Positions 24,655 through 32,970 are shown, counted from the stretch's first letter. The stretch is DNA of 64,000 nt from Flavobacterium sp. KJJ (GCF_000708595.2 NZ_JARP01000001.1:1178001-1242000), one strand, 5' to 3'. Notes: generated by a model from the sequence alone, not told the origin. Made by a program: numbers and translations.

Positions 24655-26379
24655 ATGCAATTATTTGATTGGATCGTACTGATTGTCACGCTTTTATTTA
24701 TTGTTGGATATGGCTCTTGGAAAACCAAAGGCAGTAAAAACGTTGAAGATTTTATTTTAGGAAACAACGAAACACCTTGGTACACAGTTGGACTTTCGGT
24801 AATGGCCACGCAAGCGAGTGCTATTACTTTTTTATCAACTCCTGGACAGGCTTATCATGACGGAATGGGTTTTGTGCAGTTTTATTTTGGACTGCCAATT
24901 GCAATGATTGTAATTTGCTTGACCTTTATTCCGTTATATCATAAAAATAAAGTCTTTACGGCTTATGAATTTCTAGAAAAGCGTTTCGACTTAAAAACGC
25001 GATCGCTTGCTGCAATACTTTTTTTAGTACAGAGAGGTTTAGGAACCGGACTTACTATTTATGCTCCAGCAATTATTTTATCGGCACTTTTAGGATGGAA
25101 TTTAACTTTAATGAACATTATAATTGGTGTTCTTGTCATTATCTATACTTTTTCTGGAGGAACAAAGGCGGTTAACGTAACACAAAAACAACAGATGTTT
25201 GTTATCATGTCGGGAATGTTTATTACGTTTTTCCTGATTTTGCATTATTTGCCAAACGATATGACTTTTACAAGCGCGATGCATATTGCGGGCGCGAATG
25301 ATAAAATGAATATTGTTGATTTCTCTTTTGATCCTGAAGAAAAATATACTTTTTGGAGCGGTATAACGGGTGGTTTTTTCTTGGCACTAGCCTATTTCGG
25401 AACAGATCAATCTCAAGTTGGACGTTATTTATCTGGAAAATCAGTTCGTGAAAGCCAAATGGGATTAATCATGAACGGACTTTTAAAAGTGCCAATGCAG
25501 TTTTTTATTCTGTTGACCGGAGTTATGGTTTTTGTGTTTTTTCAATTCAATCCAGTGCCGTTAAATTTTAATCCAAATAATAAAATTGTTATTGAAAAAT
25601 CAGCTTATAAAGAAGAATATCATGCTTTAGAAAAAAAACTAAGCACACTTTCAGAAGACAAAAAAGTCATCAATTTATTGTATATCGATCAGCTAAATCA
25701 GGATTACGATAATCCAATTTTGCGAAAAGAACTAGTAGCACTGTCAAATAAAGAAAAAGATTTGCGCGACCGTGCAAAAGAAATTATTTCGAGAGCAGAC
25801 AGCAACAGTGAAACCAATGATAAAGATTATGTGTTTTTTCACTTTATTCTGCATTATTTGCCAAAAGGACTCATCGGATTATTGTTGGCTGTAATTCTAT
25901 CGGCAGCAATGTCTTCAACAGCTTCAGGATTAAACGCTTTGGCTTCGACAACGGCAATTGACATTTACAAACGAAATCTTAAAACCGAGAAATCAGAGAA
26001 GCATTATTTAAATGCAACCAAATTTTTTACACTTTTCTGGGGAATAGTAGCTATTCTTTTTGCCTGTGTAGGAACTTTATTTGAAAACTTAATTCAGCTG
26101 GTAAACATAATTGGTTCTATTTTCTATGGAACCGTTTTAGGGATCTTCTTAGTCGGATTTTACCTTCGTCGCGTTCAGGCACAGCCTATGTTTTATAGCG
26201 CAATAATTAGTCAAATCACCATTTTTATCATCTATTATTTCATGATTTACAAGCAAGAAAAACTAGGTTATTTATGGCTGAATTTCATTGGAGCAATTTT
26301 GACTATTGTACTGTCGTTGTTGATGCAGCTTATCTTTTTTAAAGGTAAACCAAGTGAAGATGAAGTTGTTTTGGAGTAA
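24655..26379 (+). CDS. sodium:solute symporter (SSS family)
   Basis: A 574-residue inner-membrane symporter with about 13-14 helices in the SSS/LeuT-like layout. Diagnostic stretches are GSKNVEDFILGNNETPWYTV then ATQASAITFLSTPGQAY in helix 1-2, and FLALAYFGTDQSQVGRYLSG in the middle. A hydrophilic insertion of about 80 residues (around 305-385, rich in Lys and Glu) precedes AVILSAAMSSTASGLNAL, which holds Na-site Ser residues. The substrate is unknown. Linkage to a secreted PIG-L deacetylase suggests an amino sugar or a related conjugate. It begins 3 bases after the 35-residue peptide gene. Confidence 0.88.
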   Translation: MQLFDWIVLIVTLLFIVGYGSWKTKGSKNVEDFILGNNETPWYTVGLSVMATQASAITFLSTPGQAYHDGMGFVQFYFGLPIAMIVICLTFIPLYHKNKVFTAYEFLEKRFDLKTRSLAAILFLVQRGLGTGLTIYAPAIILSALLGWNLTLMNIIIGVLVIIYTFSGGTKAVNVTQKQQMFVIMSGMFITFFLILHYLPNDMTFTSAMHIAGANDKMNIVDFSFDPEEKYTFWSGITGGFFLALAYFGTDQSQVGRYLSGKSVRESQMGLIMNGLLKVPMQFFILLTGVMVFVFFQFNPVPLNFNPNNKIVIEKSAYKEEYHALEKKLSTLSEDKKVINLLYIDQLNQDYDNPILRKELVALSNKEKDLRDRAKEIISRADSNSETNDKDYVFFHFILHYLPKGLIGLLLAVILSAAMSSTASGLNALASTTAIDIYKRNLKTEKSEKHYLNATKFFTLFWGIVAILFACVGTLFENLIQLVNIIGSIFYGTVLGIFLVGFYLRRVQAQPMFYSAIISQITIFIIYYFMIYKQEKLGYLWLNFIGAILTIVLSLLMQLIFFKGKPSEDEVVLE

Positions 26380-26451
26380 ATAATAAAGCAAACAGATAAA
26401 TTAAATATAAATGTTAAGTCATTTCGAAGCACCATAATTTAAAAATAAAAT

Positions 26452-26559
26452 ATGATTAAACGGATTCTTATTTTTGGTGTTTGTATCAGTTTAATTCAAA
26501 CTTTGCTTTATTTTATTTTTTTAATATTACTTCAATATGTTTTTGATAAACAATATTAA
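26452..26559 (+). CDS. candidate 35-residue hydrophobic peptide
   Basis: ATG 26452 to TAA encodes MIKRILIFGVCISLIQTLLY continuing as a hydrophobic helix and ending in LQYVFDKQY. It has a basic start, one long membrane span and a polar end. It lies 72 bases after the symporter. No family is recognised and no ribosome site is visible; chance ORFs of this length are frequent in AT-rich DNA, so the case rests on its composition. Confidence 0.35.
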   Translation: MIKRILIFGVCISLIQTLLYFIFLILLQYVFDKQY

Positions 26560-26596
26560 CAAAAATCATAAAATGCTAATTCTCCATCAAAATCTT

Positions 26597-26604
26597 TATC
26601 TTTG
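26597..26604 (+). promoter_or_regulatory. -7 element before the 4-helix sensor gene
   Basis: TATCTTTG matches TAnnTTTG exactly, 41 bases before the start codon. Confidence 0.4.
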
Positions 26605-26644
26605 AGAAGCTAATCATTTGTAAATTTCTTTTAAAATCAGCATT

Positions 26645-27274
26645 ATGAAAGATTTAAAAAAATACAGCAACAAAACAAAAGCCGCTTTTATCTTGCTTGT
26701 CGTTATGCTGATTATTGTTTTAAATAATTTCAACACACTTCAAAATTCAAAAAAAGTAAACGAAAATATTAATGCAATTTATAAAGATAGATTGGTTGTT
26801 GCGCATTATATATTTCAATATTCAAAAGAAATTAATTTTATAAAAACGGAAGCCGAAAAGCTTGGCCTAAGTGACAATGTAAAGAAAAAAGAAATCATTA
26901 AAACTCTAAATATTGTTCATAATATCGATGATTTATATGCTAAAACTGTTTTGACAAATAAGGAGAAAGAACATTTTGATGCTTTCTTATCTTCCTGTAA
27001 AGAAATAAATAATCAAGTTGAAAATAATAACTGGAATAAAATTGCTTATTCGAGCGAAGCAGCCTTGAAAACATTAGAATCCTTGTCACAAATTCAGATT
27101 AAGGAAGGAAAGGCAAAACTAGCAAGTGCCAATGCCATGTATAATGATAATAATAGTCTTGGACAGCTTGAAATTGCGTTGCTTATTATTCTTGGAGGCA
27201 TAACTTTTTATTTGCTTATCGTAAAGAAAACAAAAAAAACAATTAAAATTCCAGAACCGCCGAGCTTGAATTGA
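26645..27274 (+). CDS. membrane protein with four-helix-bundle (4HB_MCP-like) sensor domain
   Basis: A 209-residue protein with a membrane helix at about 13-30 (AAFILLVVMLIIVLNNF), a helical periplasmic domain of about 140 residues and a second helix near 175-192 (LEIALLIILGGITFYLLIV). The periplasmic part has the length and heptad hydrophobicity of the MCP four-helix bundle. Unlike chemoreceptors it ends 17 residues after the second helix, with no HAMP, signalling or kinase domain. It must therefore act through a partner, or is a stand-alone sensor. No partner is adjacent. Confidence 0.6.
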   Translation: MKDLKKYSNKTKAAFILLVVMLIIVLNNFNTLQNSKKVNENINAIYKDRLVVAHYIFQYSKEINFIKTEAEKLGLSDNVKKKEIIKTLNIVHNIDDLYAKTVLTNKEKEHFDAFLSSCKEINNQVENNNWNKIAYSSEAALKTLESLSQIQIKEGKAKLASANAMYNDNNSLGQLEIALLIILGGITFYLLIVKKTKKTIKIPEPPSLN

Positions 27275-27344
27275 AAGTCAAGTTTAGTATAGTTTGATTT
27301 GTTTCAAGTTTAAGGTTTCATTTTTCTACTCTTTCAAATAACAA

Positions 27345-27375
27345 AAAAATCCAAAACTAAAAGCTTTGGATTTTT
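27345..27375. terminator. bidirectional terminator
   Basis: An 11-base stem (27345-27355 with 27365-27375) flanked by an A-run and T-run, between the convergent sensor and DUF2911 genes. Confidence 0.75.
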
Positions 27376-27405
27376 ATATTTTATAATTAAAAAAATTAAA
27401 AGAGA

Positions 27406-28248
27406 TTATCTGCTCCACTCAGCGATACTGTCCTTGTTCATTTTTACGTAATCTTGATTGTTTGCAGTCTCAGCAGCAGCTAATGAAGCTTTTGCTGTTT
27501 CGATTGCGCCTTTTTTATCTCCTTGTTTTGCTTGAATCAATGATTTTAATCTCAAGATAAAATAAGGTTTATCTGTGCTCATTTCTAAAGATTTATCAAC
27601 ATACGTTCTAGCTGTTTCAATACTTCCGTTTGATGAAAATAAATATTGCGAAGCAGCATAATAATCGTTTGCAGTTGGTCCAGCCAAAGTTTTTTCGATA
27701 CTTGCAGTTGCATTTTTAGCAGTTGGAACTTCAAATTTTAAAGCTACATGAGAATTCTCCCAAGCCATTTCTAAATAGCCAAAATTAGGATCTAAACCAT
27801 TAATTCCAATTGTAAAAGTCTCAACAGGAGTTGGCAAAGCATCTTCTTTAACAGTAGTTCTCAAAGCAACATATGCATCACTCCAATTTTCTGGCAATCC
27901 CCAGTTGTCTGTAGAAAGGTAGAAAATTACTTCCCAGCTTTCAATTTTCGGAATAGTATAAATTGCGTATTTTCCTTTTTTCAAAGTTTTTCCGTCGATA
28001 ACAACATCATCACTAAAATTGATAATGGTGTTTTCATTAGCACCAGTTCTCCACAATTTACCAAACGGAACTAAATTTCCAAATACCGCTCTGCCTCTAG
28101 CTCCCGGTCTTGAATACGTTACTTCAACATCTGTCAAACCAACTGTTTGTTTAATATATCCTTTTGGACTCGCTTGTGGTGTTTTAATTTGTGCATCTGC
28201 AGCAAAAGGTGCTATTACAATAGCTAATGCAATAAGTAGTTTTTTCAT
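27406..28248 (-). CDS. secreted DUF2911 domain protein
   Basis: A 280-residue exported protein; signal peptide MKKLLIALAIVIAPFAADAQ. Residues about 25-175 are the DUF2911 domain (TVGLTDVEVTYSRPGARGRA, then VFGNLVPFGKLWRTGANENT and LKKGKYAIYTIP). The C-terminal 90 residues contain two TPR-like helices (YYAASQYLFSSNGSIETART, LRLKSLIQAKQGDKKGAIET). DUF2911 is widespread in Bacteroidetes without a known role; a periplasmic binding function is plausible. The gene has a full consensus promoter and is monocistronic. Confidence 0.87.
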   Translation of the reverse strand: MKKLLIALAIVIAPFAADAQIKTPQASPKGYIKQTVGLTDVEVTYSRPGARGRAVFGNLVPFGKLWRTGANENTIINFSDDVVIDGKTLKKGKYAIYTIPKIESWEVIFYLSTDNWGLPENWSDAYVALRTTVKEDALPTPVETFTIGINGLDPNFGYLEMAWENSHVALKFEVPTAKNATASIEKTLAGPTANDYYAASQYLFSSNGSIETARTYVDKSLEMSTDKPYFILRLKSLIQAKQGDKKGAIETAKASLAAAETANNQDYVKMNKDSIAEWSR

Positions 28249-28270
28249 TCTTAGGTTTATTTGTTTTCTT

Positions 28271-28298
28271 CAAATTTACAAATTCAATTAGCGAACAA
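28271..28298 (-). promoter_or_regulatory. Bacteroidetes-type promoter of DUF2911 gene
   Basis: On the minus strand TTG (28298-28296), a 17-base spacer and TAAATTTG (28278-28271) match the consensus exactly. The start codon is 23 bases further. Confidence 0.75.
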
Positions 28299-28317
28299 TT
28301 GTTAAATTTAACTTAAT

Positions 28318-28980
28318 TCAAGAAACAAGTTGTGATATTTTTTGCGCGTTTAATTCAGTAAAATCATTGATAATCAAATCAGCATCTGATAAATCCTGTA
28401 ATTTCGAATGATGACTGTTATAACCAACACAATAAATTTCTGCTGCTTTTGCTGCTTTTACTCCATTTGTACTGTCTTCAATAACAATACAATTTTCCTT
28501 TGGAGCAATTGATAACGAAGCTGCGTGCAAGAAAATGGCTGGATTTGGTTTAGATTGCGGGAAATCTTCTCCACTTACAATGTGCGTGAAATATTGGTGC
28601 AGATTAAATCTTGTAAAAACACGATCAATTGTAACTTTAGATGCAGAAGAAGCTAAAATTAACTGAATTCCGTTTGCGTATAAATCTTTAATTAAATCTT
28701 CAACTCCTTCTAATAGAAATAAATCTTCTTTAGTATCAAAAGCATCGTTAAAAATATTTCTTTTTCTCTGAATCAAATCTTCAACCTCATGCTCTATAGT
28801 CGGAAAAAATCCTTTTAAAGTTTGAAATGTATTTCGTGTAGAAAATCCGGTAAACGAAGTGTACATTTCTTCAGTAACTTCGATATTTAGTTCTGAAAAT
28901 TGTTTGTAATAAGCATAACGGTGAACGGGTTCTGTGTCCACAATTACGCCGTCCATATCAAAAATTACTGTTTTAATCAT
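28318..28980 (-). CDS. HAD family hydrolase, beta-phosphoglucomutase-like
   Basis: A 220-residue HAD protein with a helical C1 cap. Motif I is VIFDMDGVIVDTEP (Asp nucleophile near residue 8), motif II LASSASKVT, motif III KPNPAIF with the catalytic Lys, motif IV VIEDSTNGVKAA. This set with the ENTRY-like EPVHRYAY segment fits the beta-phosphoglucomutase/phosphoglycolate phosphatase subgroup, which acts on sugar phosphates. The substrate is unknown. It lies between DUF2911 and tcdA on the minus strand, with spacers of about 70-80 bases rich in short repeated phrases. Confidence 0.85.
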   Translation of the reverse strand: MIKTVIFDMDGVIVDTEPVHRYAYYKQFSELNIEVTEEMYTSFTGFSTRNTFQTLKGFFPTIEHEVEDLIQRKRNIFNDAFDTKEDLFLLEGVEDLIKDLYANGIQLILASSASKVTIDRVFTRFNLHQYFTHIVSGEDFPQSKPNPAIFLHAASLSIAPKENCIVIEDSTNGVKAAKAAEIYCVGYNSHHSKLQDLSDADLIINDFTELNAQKISQLVS

Positions 28981-29062
28981 TTTTTTAAAGTTTCTAAGAT
29001 TCTGAGTTAGTAAGTCATTAAGTTTTTTTGCTTTAAGTTAAACACTTAGCAGCTTAATATCT

Positions 29063-29776
29063 CTATTTGCTCAACAAATGTCTAATTACGGTTTCTGCAG
29101 CGTGAAGACCAAATAAACCTGGCATATAACTGTTTGTTCCGTAGAAAGATTTTTTAAAGTTTTTTCCGTCGGTTAGTTTTAAGCTTTTTTCATCTTGAAT
29201 TTCAGATGAGAAAACTACTTTCAATTTGTTGATTTTTACAGCTTTTAATCTCTTACGGATTGCTTTTGAGAAATAGCAGTTTATCGTTTTAGAGATATCA
29301 GCCACTTTTACTTTTGAAGCCATCATTTTTCCGCCTGCACCCATGCTGCTAATGATTTTGACTCTTTTGCGTTTTGCTGCAATAATCAAATTAAGTTTTG
29401 GCGTAATGCTGTCAATACAATCTAAAACATAATCAAATTCTGGAGAAACAATTTCGAACGCGCGCTCTGGAGATAAAAATTCCTGAACTCGAGTGAGTTT
29501 TAATTCTGGATTAATATCCATTAAACGATCACCAACAATAGTAATTTTTGGCTGTCCAACAGTTGAATGCAAAGCGGGCAATTGTCTGTTAATATTTGTA
29601 ATATCCACGACATCTCCATCAACAATCGTCATATTCCCCACTCCTGCTCTTGCTAAAAACTCAGCAGCAAATGATCCAACGCCACCTAACCCAACTACTA
29701 AAACATTTGAGTTTTGCAAATTCTGTAATCCATCTTTTGTAAATAAAAGCTCGGCTCTTTCTGTCCACTCTGCCAT
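29063..29776 (-). CDS. tcdA: tRNA threonylcarbamoyladenosine dehydratase
   Basis: A 237-residue E1-like enzyme. TcdA (CsdL/YgdL) uses ATP to cyclise t6A37 of tRNA to the hydantoin ct6A. The nucleotide loop is VLVVGLGGVGSFAAEFLARA (G29 to G34), then the adenylate-binding DGDVVDITNINRQ and SMGAGGKM. The YgdL-specific block FSKAIRKRLKA and SSEIQDE confirm the subgroup over ThiF and MoeB. The metal CxxC pairs of ThiF/MoeB are not seen. The C-terminus lacks the membrane helix of the E. coli protein. It is followed by the HAD gene and preceded by the tatD gene, all on the minus strand. Confidence 0.9.
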   Translation of the reverse strand: MAEWTERAELLFTKDGLQNLQNSNVLVVGLGGVGSFAAEFLARAGVGNMTIVDGDVVDITNINRQLPALHSTVGQPKITIVGDRLMDINPELKLTRVQEFLSPERAFEIVSPEFDYVLDCIDSITPKLNLIIAAKRKRVKIISSMGAGGKMMASKVKVADISKTINCYFSKAIRKRLKAVKINKLKVVFSSEIQDEKSLKLTDGKNFKKSFYGTNSYMPGLFGLHAAETVIRHLLSK

Positions 29777-29809
29777 ATAATTCTTTTGTTTATTTTAATT
29801 TAAATTTGT

Positions 29810-29862
29810 TTCAAGGTTAAAGATTAAAGTTTCACGTTTCAGGTTTAAAGTTTCACCATAAC
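29810..29862. repeat. degenerate GTTTCA/GGTTTAAAG repeat patch
   Basis: The spacer between tatD and tcdA contains GGTTAAAGATTAAAGTTTCA, then GTTTCAGGTTTAAAGTTTCA, a chain of six- to eight-base units. Related phrases occur near 27300 and 39310. Confidence 0.5.
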
Positions 29863-30516
29863 TCAAAACTTCCTTTCAAATACTTCTTCAAAATTACTAG
29901 AGATAATATCTTGTAATTCTTTGATAGTTATATTCTTATATTCTTTAGCAAGATTATAAACCTGTATAATATCTTCTTCAATTGTATCGGTTTCTAAAAA
30001 AAAACGATCGTTTGGTATGTCCTGAAAAACTGTTTTTAATTCTGGATTTCTGAGCAAATATTTTCCAAATGAAAGATAAAATCCGTCCTTAATAAGCTGA
30101 TTCGCAATTTGGCTGTTTTTTGAAAAGCCATGAATAATCATCGGAACCGAAATTTTCATTTTTTTCTTTATTGCAGTTACTTCCTGAAAAGCAGCAACAC
30201 AATGAATTACAACTGGTTTTTTATATTTTTCTGCCAAAGCCAATTGTTTTTCAAAAACTGTAATTTGTTGTTCCAGCGGTATTTCGATTCGTTTATCTAA
30301 ACCACATTCTCCAATTGCGAAACAATTTTCTGTTTGTAATTTTTCTTCTATAATTTTTAAATCAGCATCAACTCTGTCTGCCACAATATGCCAAGGATGA
30401 ATTCCGATTGAATAAAACGGAATTGAAGCATCAAATTCTTGCGGATATTGATTTACCAATTCTAAAACGTTAGACTGGCTGGTAAATTGATGTGTATGAA
30501 AATTAAAAAATTCCAT
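29863..30516 (-). CDS. TatD family metal-dependent hydrolase
   Basis: 217 residues, a little shorter than E. coli TatD (260). The metal ligands are visible: H7-x-H9 in FNFHTHQF, Glu in AIGECGLDKR near 98, His in VIHCVAAF near 133, His in IIHGFSKN near 155 and Asp in FLETDT near 197. The family are DNA exonucleases or D-tyrosyl-type hydrolases with a TIM barrel; which reaction applies here is not known. The gene shares one base with the upstream DUF1684 gene stop (TAATG), so they are translationally coupled. Confidence 0.88.
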   Translation of the reverse strand: MEFFNFHTHQFTSQSNVLELVNQYPQEFDASIPFYSIGIHPWHIVADRVDADLKIIEEKLQTENCFAIGECGLDKRIEIPLEQQITVFEKQLALAEKYKKPVVIHCVAAFQEVTAIKKKMKISVPMIIHGFSKNSQIANQLIKDGFYLSFGKYLLRNPELKTVFQDIPNDRFFLETDTIEEDIIQVYNLAKEYKNITIKELQDIISSNFEEVFERKF

Positions 30517-31115
30517 TAATGAAACGTTTTAACTCCTGCCCTAATCTCAACATTCAAATCGTTTTCTAAAGGAACAAGCGGACATGAATACTTATGATTA
30601 TAAGCGCAGTACGGATTATATGCTTGATTAAAATCGACCACTATACTATCTCCCTTTGGAATTTTAAGATCGATATATCTTCCACCTATATAACTTTCTT
30701 TCCCGCTCGTTAAATCAGAAAAAGGCAAAAACAAATGATCTTTGTATTCTTTTTGTTTTGAAAGATCAATGCTTCTATAAACATTCAATTGCAAAGCAAC
30801 GCCGTTTAAATTAAAATATAAAGTGCCGTACTTAATGTATTTTGGTGTTCTCGTTCCGGTAGTTTTCATTTCAAAAACTTTCTCATTTTTAGCTTTTACC
30901 AACTTTGCGTTCACGAAAAACTTTTCATTTATGGGGTAAAATTCTAAAGCCTTAAAAGTTTTTAAATCTTCCTCCATCAACGGACTTGTCTTAGCATCAG
31001 CATATTCGGCATTTATTGTTTTCTGAAATTTGACAACTTCATTTTGATCAAATTTCTTTTGGCTAAAGCCGAAATTAACAAGCAGCAAAACGATATAAAC
31101 AATACTATTTTTCAT
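30516..31115 (-). CDS. secreted DUF1684 domain protein
   Basis: A 199-residue exported protein. The ATG at 31115 is used (signal peptide MKNSIVYIVLLLVNFGFSQ); the 29 extra codons upstream would overlap a full consensus promoter. The DUF1684 signature is at the end: GGRYIDLKIPKGDSIVVDFN, then QAYNPYCAYNHKYSCPLVP, with three invariant-looking Cys or His positions. The family is wide in bacteria with no firm function. It is the first gene of a two-gene unit with tatD. Confidence 0.87.
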   Translation of the reverse strand: MKNSIVYIVLLLVNFGFSQKKFDQNEVVKFQKTINAEYADAKTSPLMEEDLKTFKALEFYPINEKFFVNAKLVKAKNEKVFEMKTTGTRTPKYIKYGTLYFNLNGVALQLNVYRSIDLSKQKEYKDHLFLPFSDLTSGKESYIGGRYIDLKIPKGDSIVVDFNQAYNPYCAYNHKYSCPLVPLENDLNVEIRAGVKTFH

Positions 31116-31130
31116 CTTATAAATTTTGAG

Positions 31131-31161
31131 CAAAAATAGTTTAAAAGTAACAAAGCGACAA
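31131..31161 (-). promoter_or_regulatory. promoter of DUF1684-tatD unit
   Basis: Minus strand TTG (31161-31159), 20-base spacer, TATTTTTG (31138-31131), an exact consensus match. The start codon follows 15 bases later. Confidence 0.75.
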
Positions 31162-31184
31162 CCAGAATACGTGACAAAGTTTTC

Positions 31185-31192
31185 TAACTTTG
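31185..31192 (+). promoter_or_regulatory. -7 element of the MFS permease gene
   Basis: TAACTTTG matches TAnnTTTG, 22 bases before ATG 31214. A TTG start at 31190 would lie inside it, which supports the later ATG. Confidence 0.45.
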
Positions 31193-31213
31193 CTGCAAAC
31201 AACAGAATTTATA

Positions 31214-32431
31214 ATGCTCAAAACTGCTTTCAATCATTATATCAATAATTTTCGTGGATTTTCAAGAGAAATTTGGATACTTACCCTGGTTACATTTATC
31301 AATCGCGCTGGCACGATGGTACTTCCTTTTTTATCTAAATATCTAAAAGAAGATCTTCAATTTACTTATAATCAAGTAGGTTGGATAATGGTTTCTTTTG
31401 GTTTAGGATCGATGTTAGGTTCGTGGCTTGGCGGAAAACTTTCAGATAAAATTGGATTTTACAAAATCATGATTTTTAGTTTGTTTACCAGTGGCGTTTC
31501 GCTTTTCTTCATACAATATATTACAACTTTCTGGGGACTTTGCATCGCCATGTTTGTTTTAATGGTCATTGCCGATATGTTTCGACCAGCAATGTTTGTT
31601 TCTCTTGGCGCTTATGCAAAACCAGAAAATAGAACGCGTGCCTTAACTTTAGTACGTTTGGCGGTAAATCTTGGCTTTGCTGCAGGACCGGCTTTAGGCG
31701 GTTTAATTATTATGGGAATTGGATATCAAGGACTATTTTGGGTTGACGGAGCATCTTGCATTATTTCGATTTTAATATTTGCTCTATTAGTTAAGGAGAA
31801 GAAAAAAGCTGTTCACGACGATAAAATGGAAATTCCAGCAGAAATAAAATCGGTTTTTCATGATCGTATTTTTTGGGTTTTCTTATTTGTGAGTTTTGTT
31901 ACCGCCATGATTTTCTTTCAGCTTTTTACAACTTTACCTTTATATCATAACGAGAAGTTTGGTTTAAGCGAATTCCAAACCGGACTTTTAATGACCTTAA
32001 ACGGGCTTTTGATTTTTGCTCTCGAAATGCCAACTGTTGGTTTTATGGAAAGAAAAGGCTTTCCTAAAATCAGAATTATCATTCTGGGTTCTTTTATTAT
32101 GGCCTTGAGTTTCTTCTTATTATTAATTAACGTTTGGGCTGGCGTACTGATTTTTAGTATGATTTGTATCTCAATTGGCGAAATTCTAACTTTCCCTTTT
32201 TCGAATGCTTTTGCTTTAAGCCGTGCACCGCGTGGCCAGGAAGGTCGTTACATGGCACTTTATACGATGAGTTTTAGTCTAGCGCACATTATCAGTTCTA
32301 AAGTTGGTTTCGAAATCATTACTCGTCTCGGTTATCAAACCAACTGGCTTTTTATGGCTTCGACAGGAGTTTTTGCTACTCTTTGCTGTGTATGGATAAA
32401 AAATGCATTACTTCGAGAAAAAGTTTACTAA
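31214..32431 (+). CDS. MFS transporter (MdtH/YttB-like drug efflux type)
   Basis: A 405-residue permease with 12 predicted helices. The ATG at 31214 (MLKTAFNHYINNFRGFSREI) is chosen over a TTG inside the promoter. The MFS motif A loop is between helices 2 and 3 (GSWLGGKLSDKIGFYKIMIF, about residues 66-85); RAPRGQEGRYMALYTM lies near the end. The resemblance is to multidrug or unknown-substrate exporters of the DHA1 group; substrate specificity is not visible. It is transcribed divergently from the DUF1684 gene, the two promoters lying within 60 bases. Confidence 0.82.
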   Translation: MLKTAFNHYINNFRGFSREIWILTLVTFINRAGTMVLPFLSKYLKEDLQFTYNQVGWIMVSFGLGSMLGSWLGGKLSDKIGFYKIMIFSLFTSGVSLFFIQYITTFWGLCIAMFVLMVIADMFRPAMFVSLGAYAKPENRTRALTLVRLAVNLGFAAGPALGGLIIMGIGYQGLFWVDGASCIISILIFALLVKEKKKAVHDDKMEIPAEIKSVFHDRIFWVFLFVSFVTAMIFFQLFTTLPLYHNEKFGLSEFQTGLLMTLNGLLIFALEMPTVGFMERKGFPKIRIIILGSFIMALSFFLLLINVWAGVLIFSMICISIGEILTFPFSNAFALSRAPRGQEGRYMALYTMSFSLAHIISSKVGFEIITRLGYQTNWLFMASTGVFATLCCVWIKNALLREKVY

Positions 32432-32524
32432 ATTTTTAATTTCATATAAACAATTCAATTTCAATTTATTAGATTAAATTTGAAAGGCTTTATTATGCGT
32501 TTATTTTAAATCAAACTTAAAAAA

Positions 32525-32569
32525 TAGTTAAATAACTACTTTTGTAGTTGTGTAACTATAAAAATAGTT
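32525..32569. promoter_or_regulatory. BlaI operator cluster and -7 element
   Basis: Three perfect dyads overlap here: TAGTTA-AA-TAACTA (32525-32538), AACTAC-N4-GTAGTT (32534-32549) and AACTAT-N4-ATAGTT (32554-32569). The last two are centred 20 bases apart, two DNA turns. The first contains the -7 element TACTTTTG (32537-32544). BlaI dimers bound here would block transcription of the whole blaIR run. No such dyad precedes the second blaI copy. Confidence 0.75.
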
Positions 32570-32595
32570 GTAAGTTTGATTTAAAATTAGAACAC

Positions 32596-32964
32596 ATGCA
32601 AAAGTTAACCAACAAAGAAGAAGAAATCATGCATATTTTATGGAAGCTTAAAAAAGCATTCGTAAAAGAAGTACAGGCAGAAATCACAGAAGATCAGCCT
32701 CATTATAACACACTTTCGACTATTGTTCGTAATCTTGAGGAGAAAGGTTTTGTAGCGCACAATGCTTTTGGAAATACACACCAATATTATCCAATTATAA
32801 CTTTAGAAGCGTACAGCAAAAAGTATATGAAAACGGCTATTGATAATTATTTCAACAGTTCTTATAAAAATATGGTTTCGTTTTTTGCCAAAGAAGAAAA
32901 AATCTCTGCCGCAGAATTACGCGAAATTTTAGCCATGATCGAAACTCCAAAAGAAGAAAAATAG
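32596..32964 (+). CDS. BlaI/MecI/CopY family repressor, copy 1
   Basis: A 122-residue winged-helix repressor. The ATG at 32596 (MQKLTNKEEEIMHILWKLKK) is chosen, since a 16-residue extension would overlap the operator. The DNA-binding half is residues 5-72 (AEITEDQPHYNTLSTIVRNL then EEKGFVAHNAFGNTHQYYP). The dimer half follows (TAIDNYFNSSYKNMVSFFAK). In classic systems BlaI/MecI is cleaved at an Asn-Phe bond after the partner M56 protease senses a signal. It precedes the M56 gene by 6 bases and is 90% or so alike to the second copy at 34612, so the pair arose by tandem duplication. Confidence 0.92.
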   Translation: MQKLTNKEEEIMHILWKLKKAFVKEVQAEITEDQPHYNTLSTIVRNLEEKGFVAHNAFGNTHQYYPIITLEAYSKKYMKTAIDNYFNSSYKNMVSFFAKEEKISAAELREILAMIETPKEEK

Positions 32965-32970
32965 TTGTTT

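Noticed and set aside
31116-31202. A longer start for the DUF1684 gene
   Set aside because: The extra codons cover an exact consensus promoter; the signal peptide starts at 31115.
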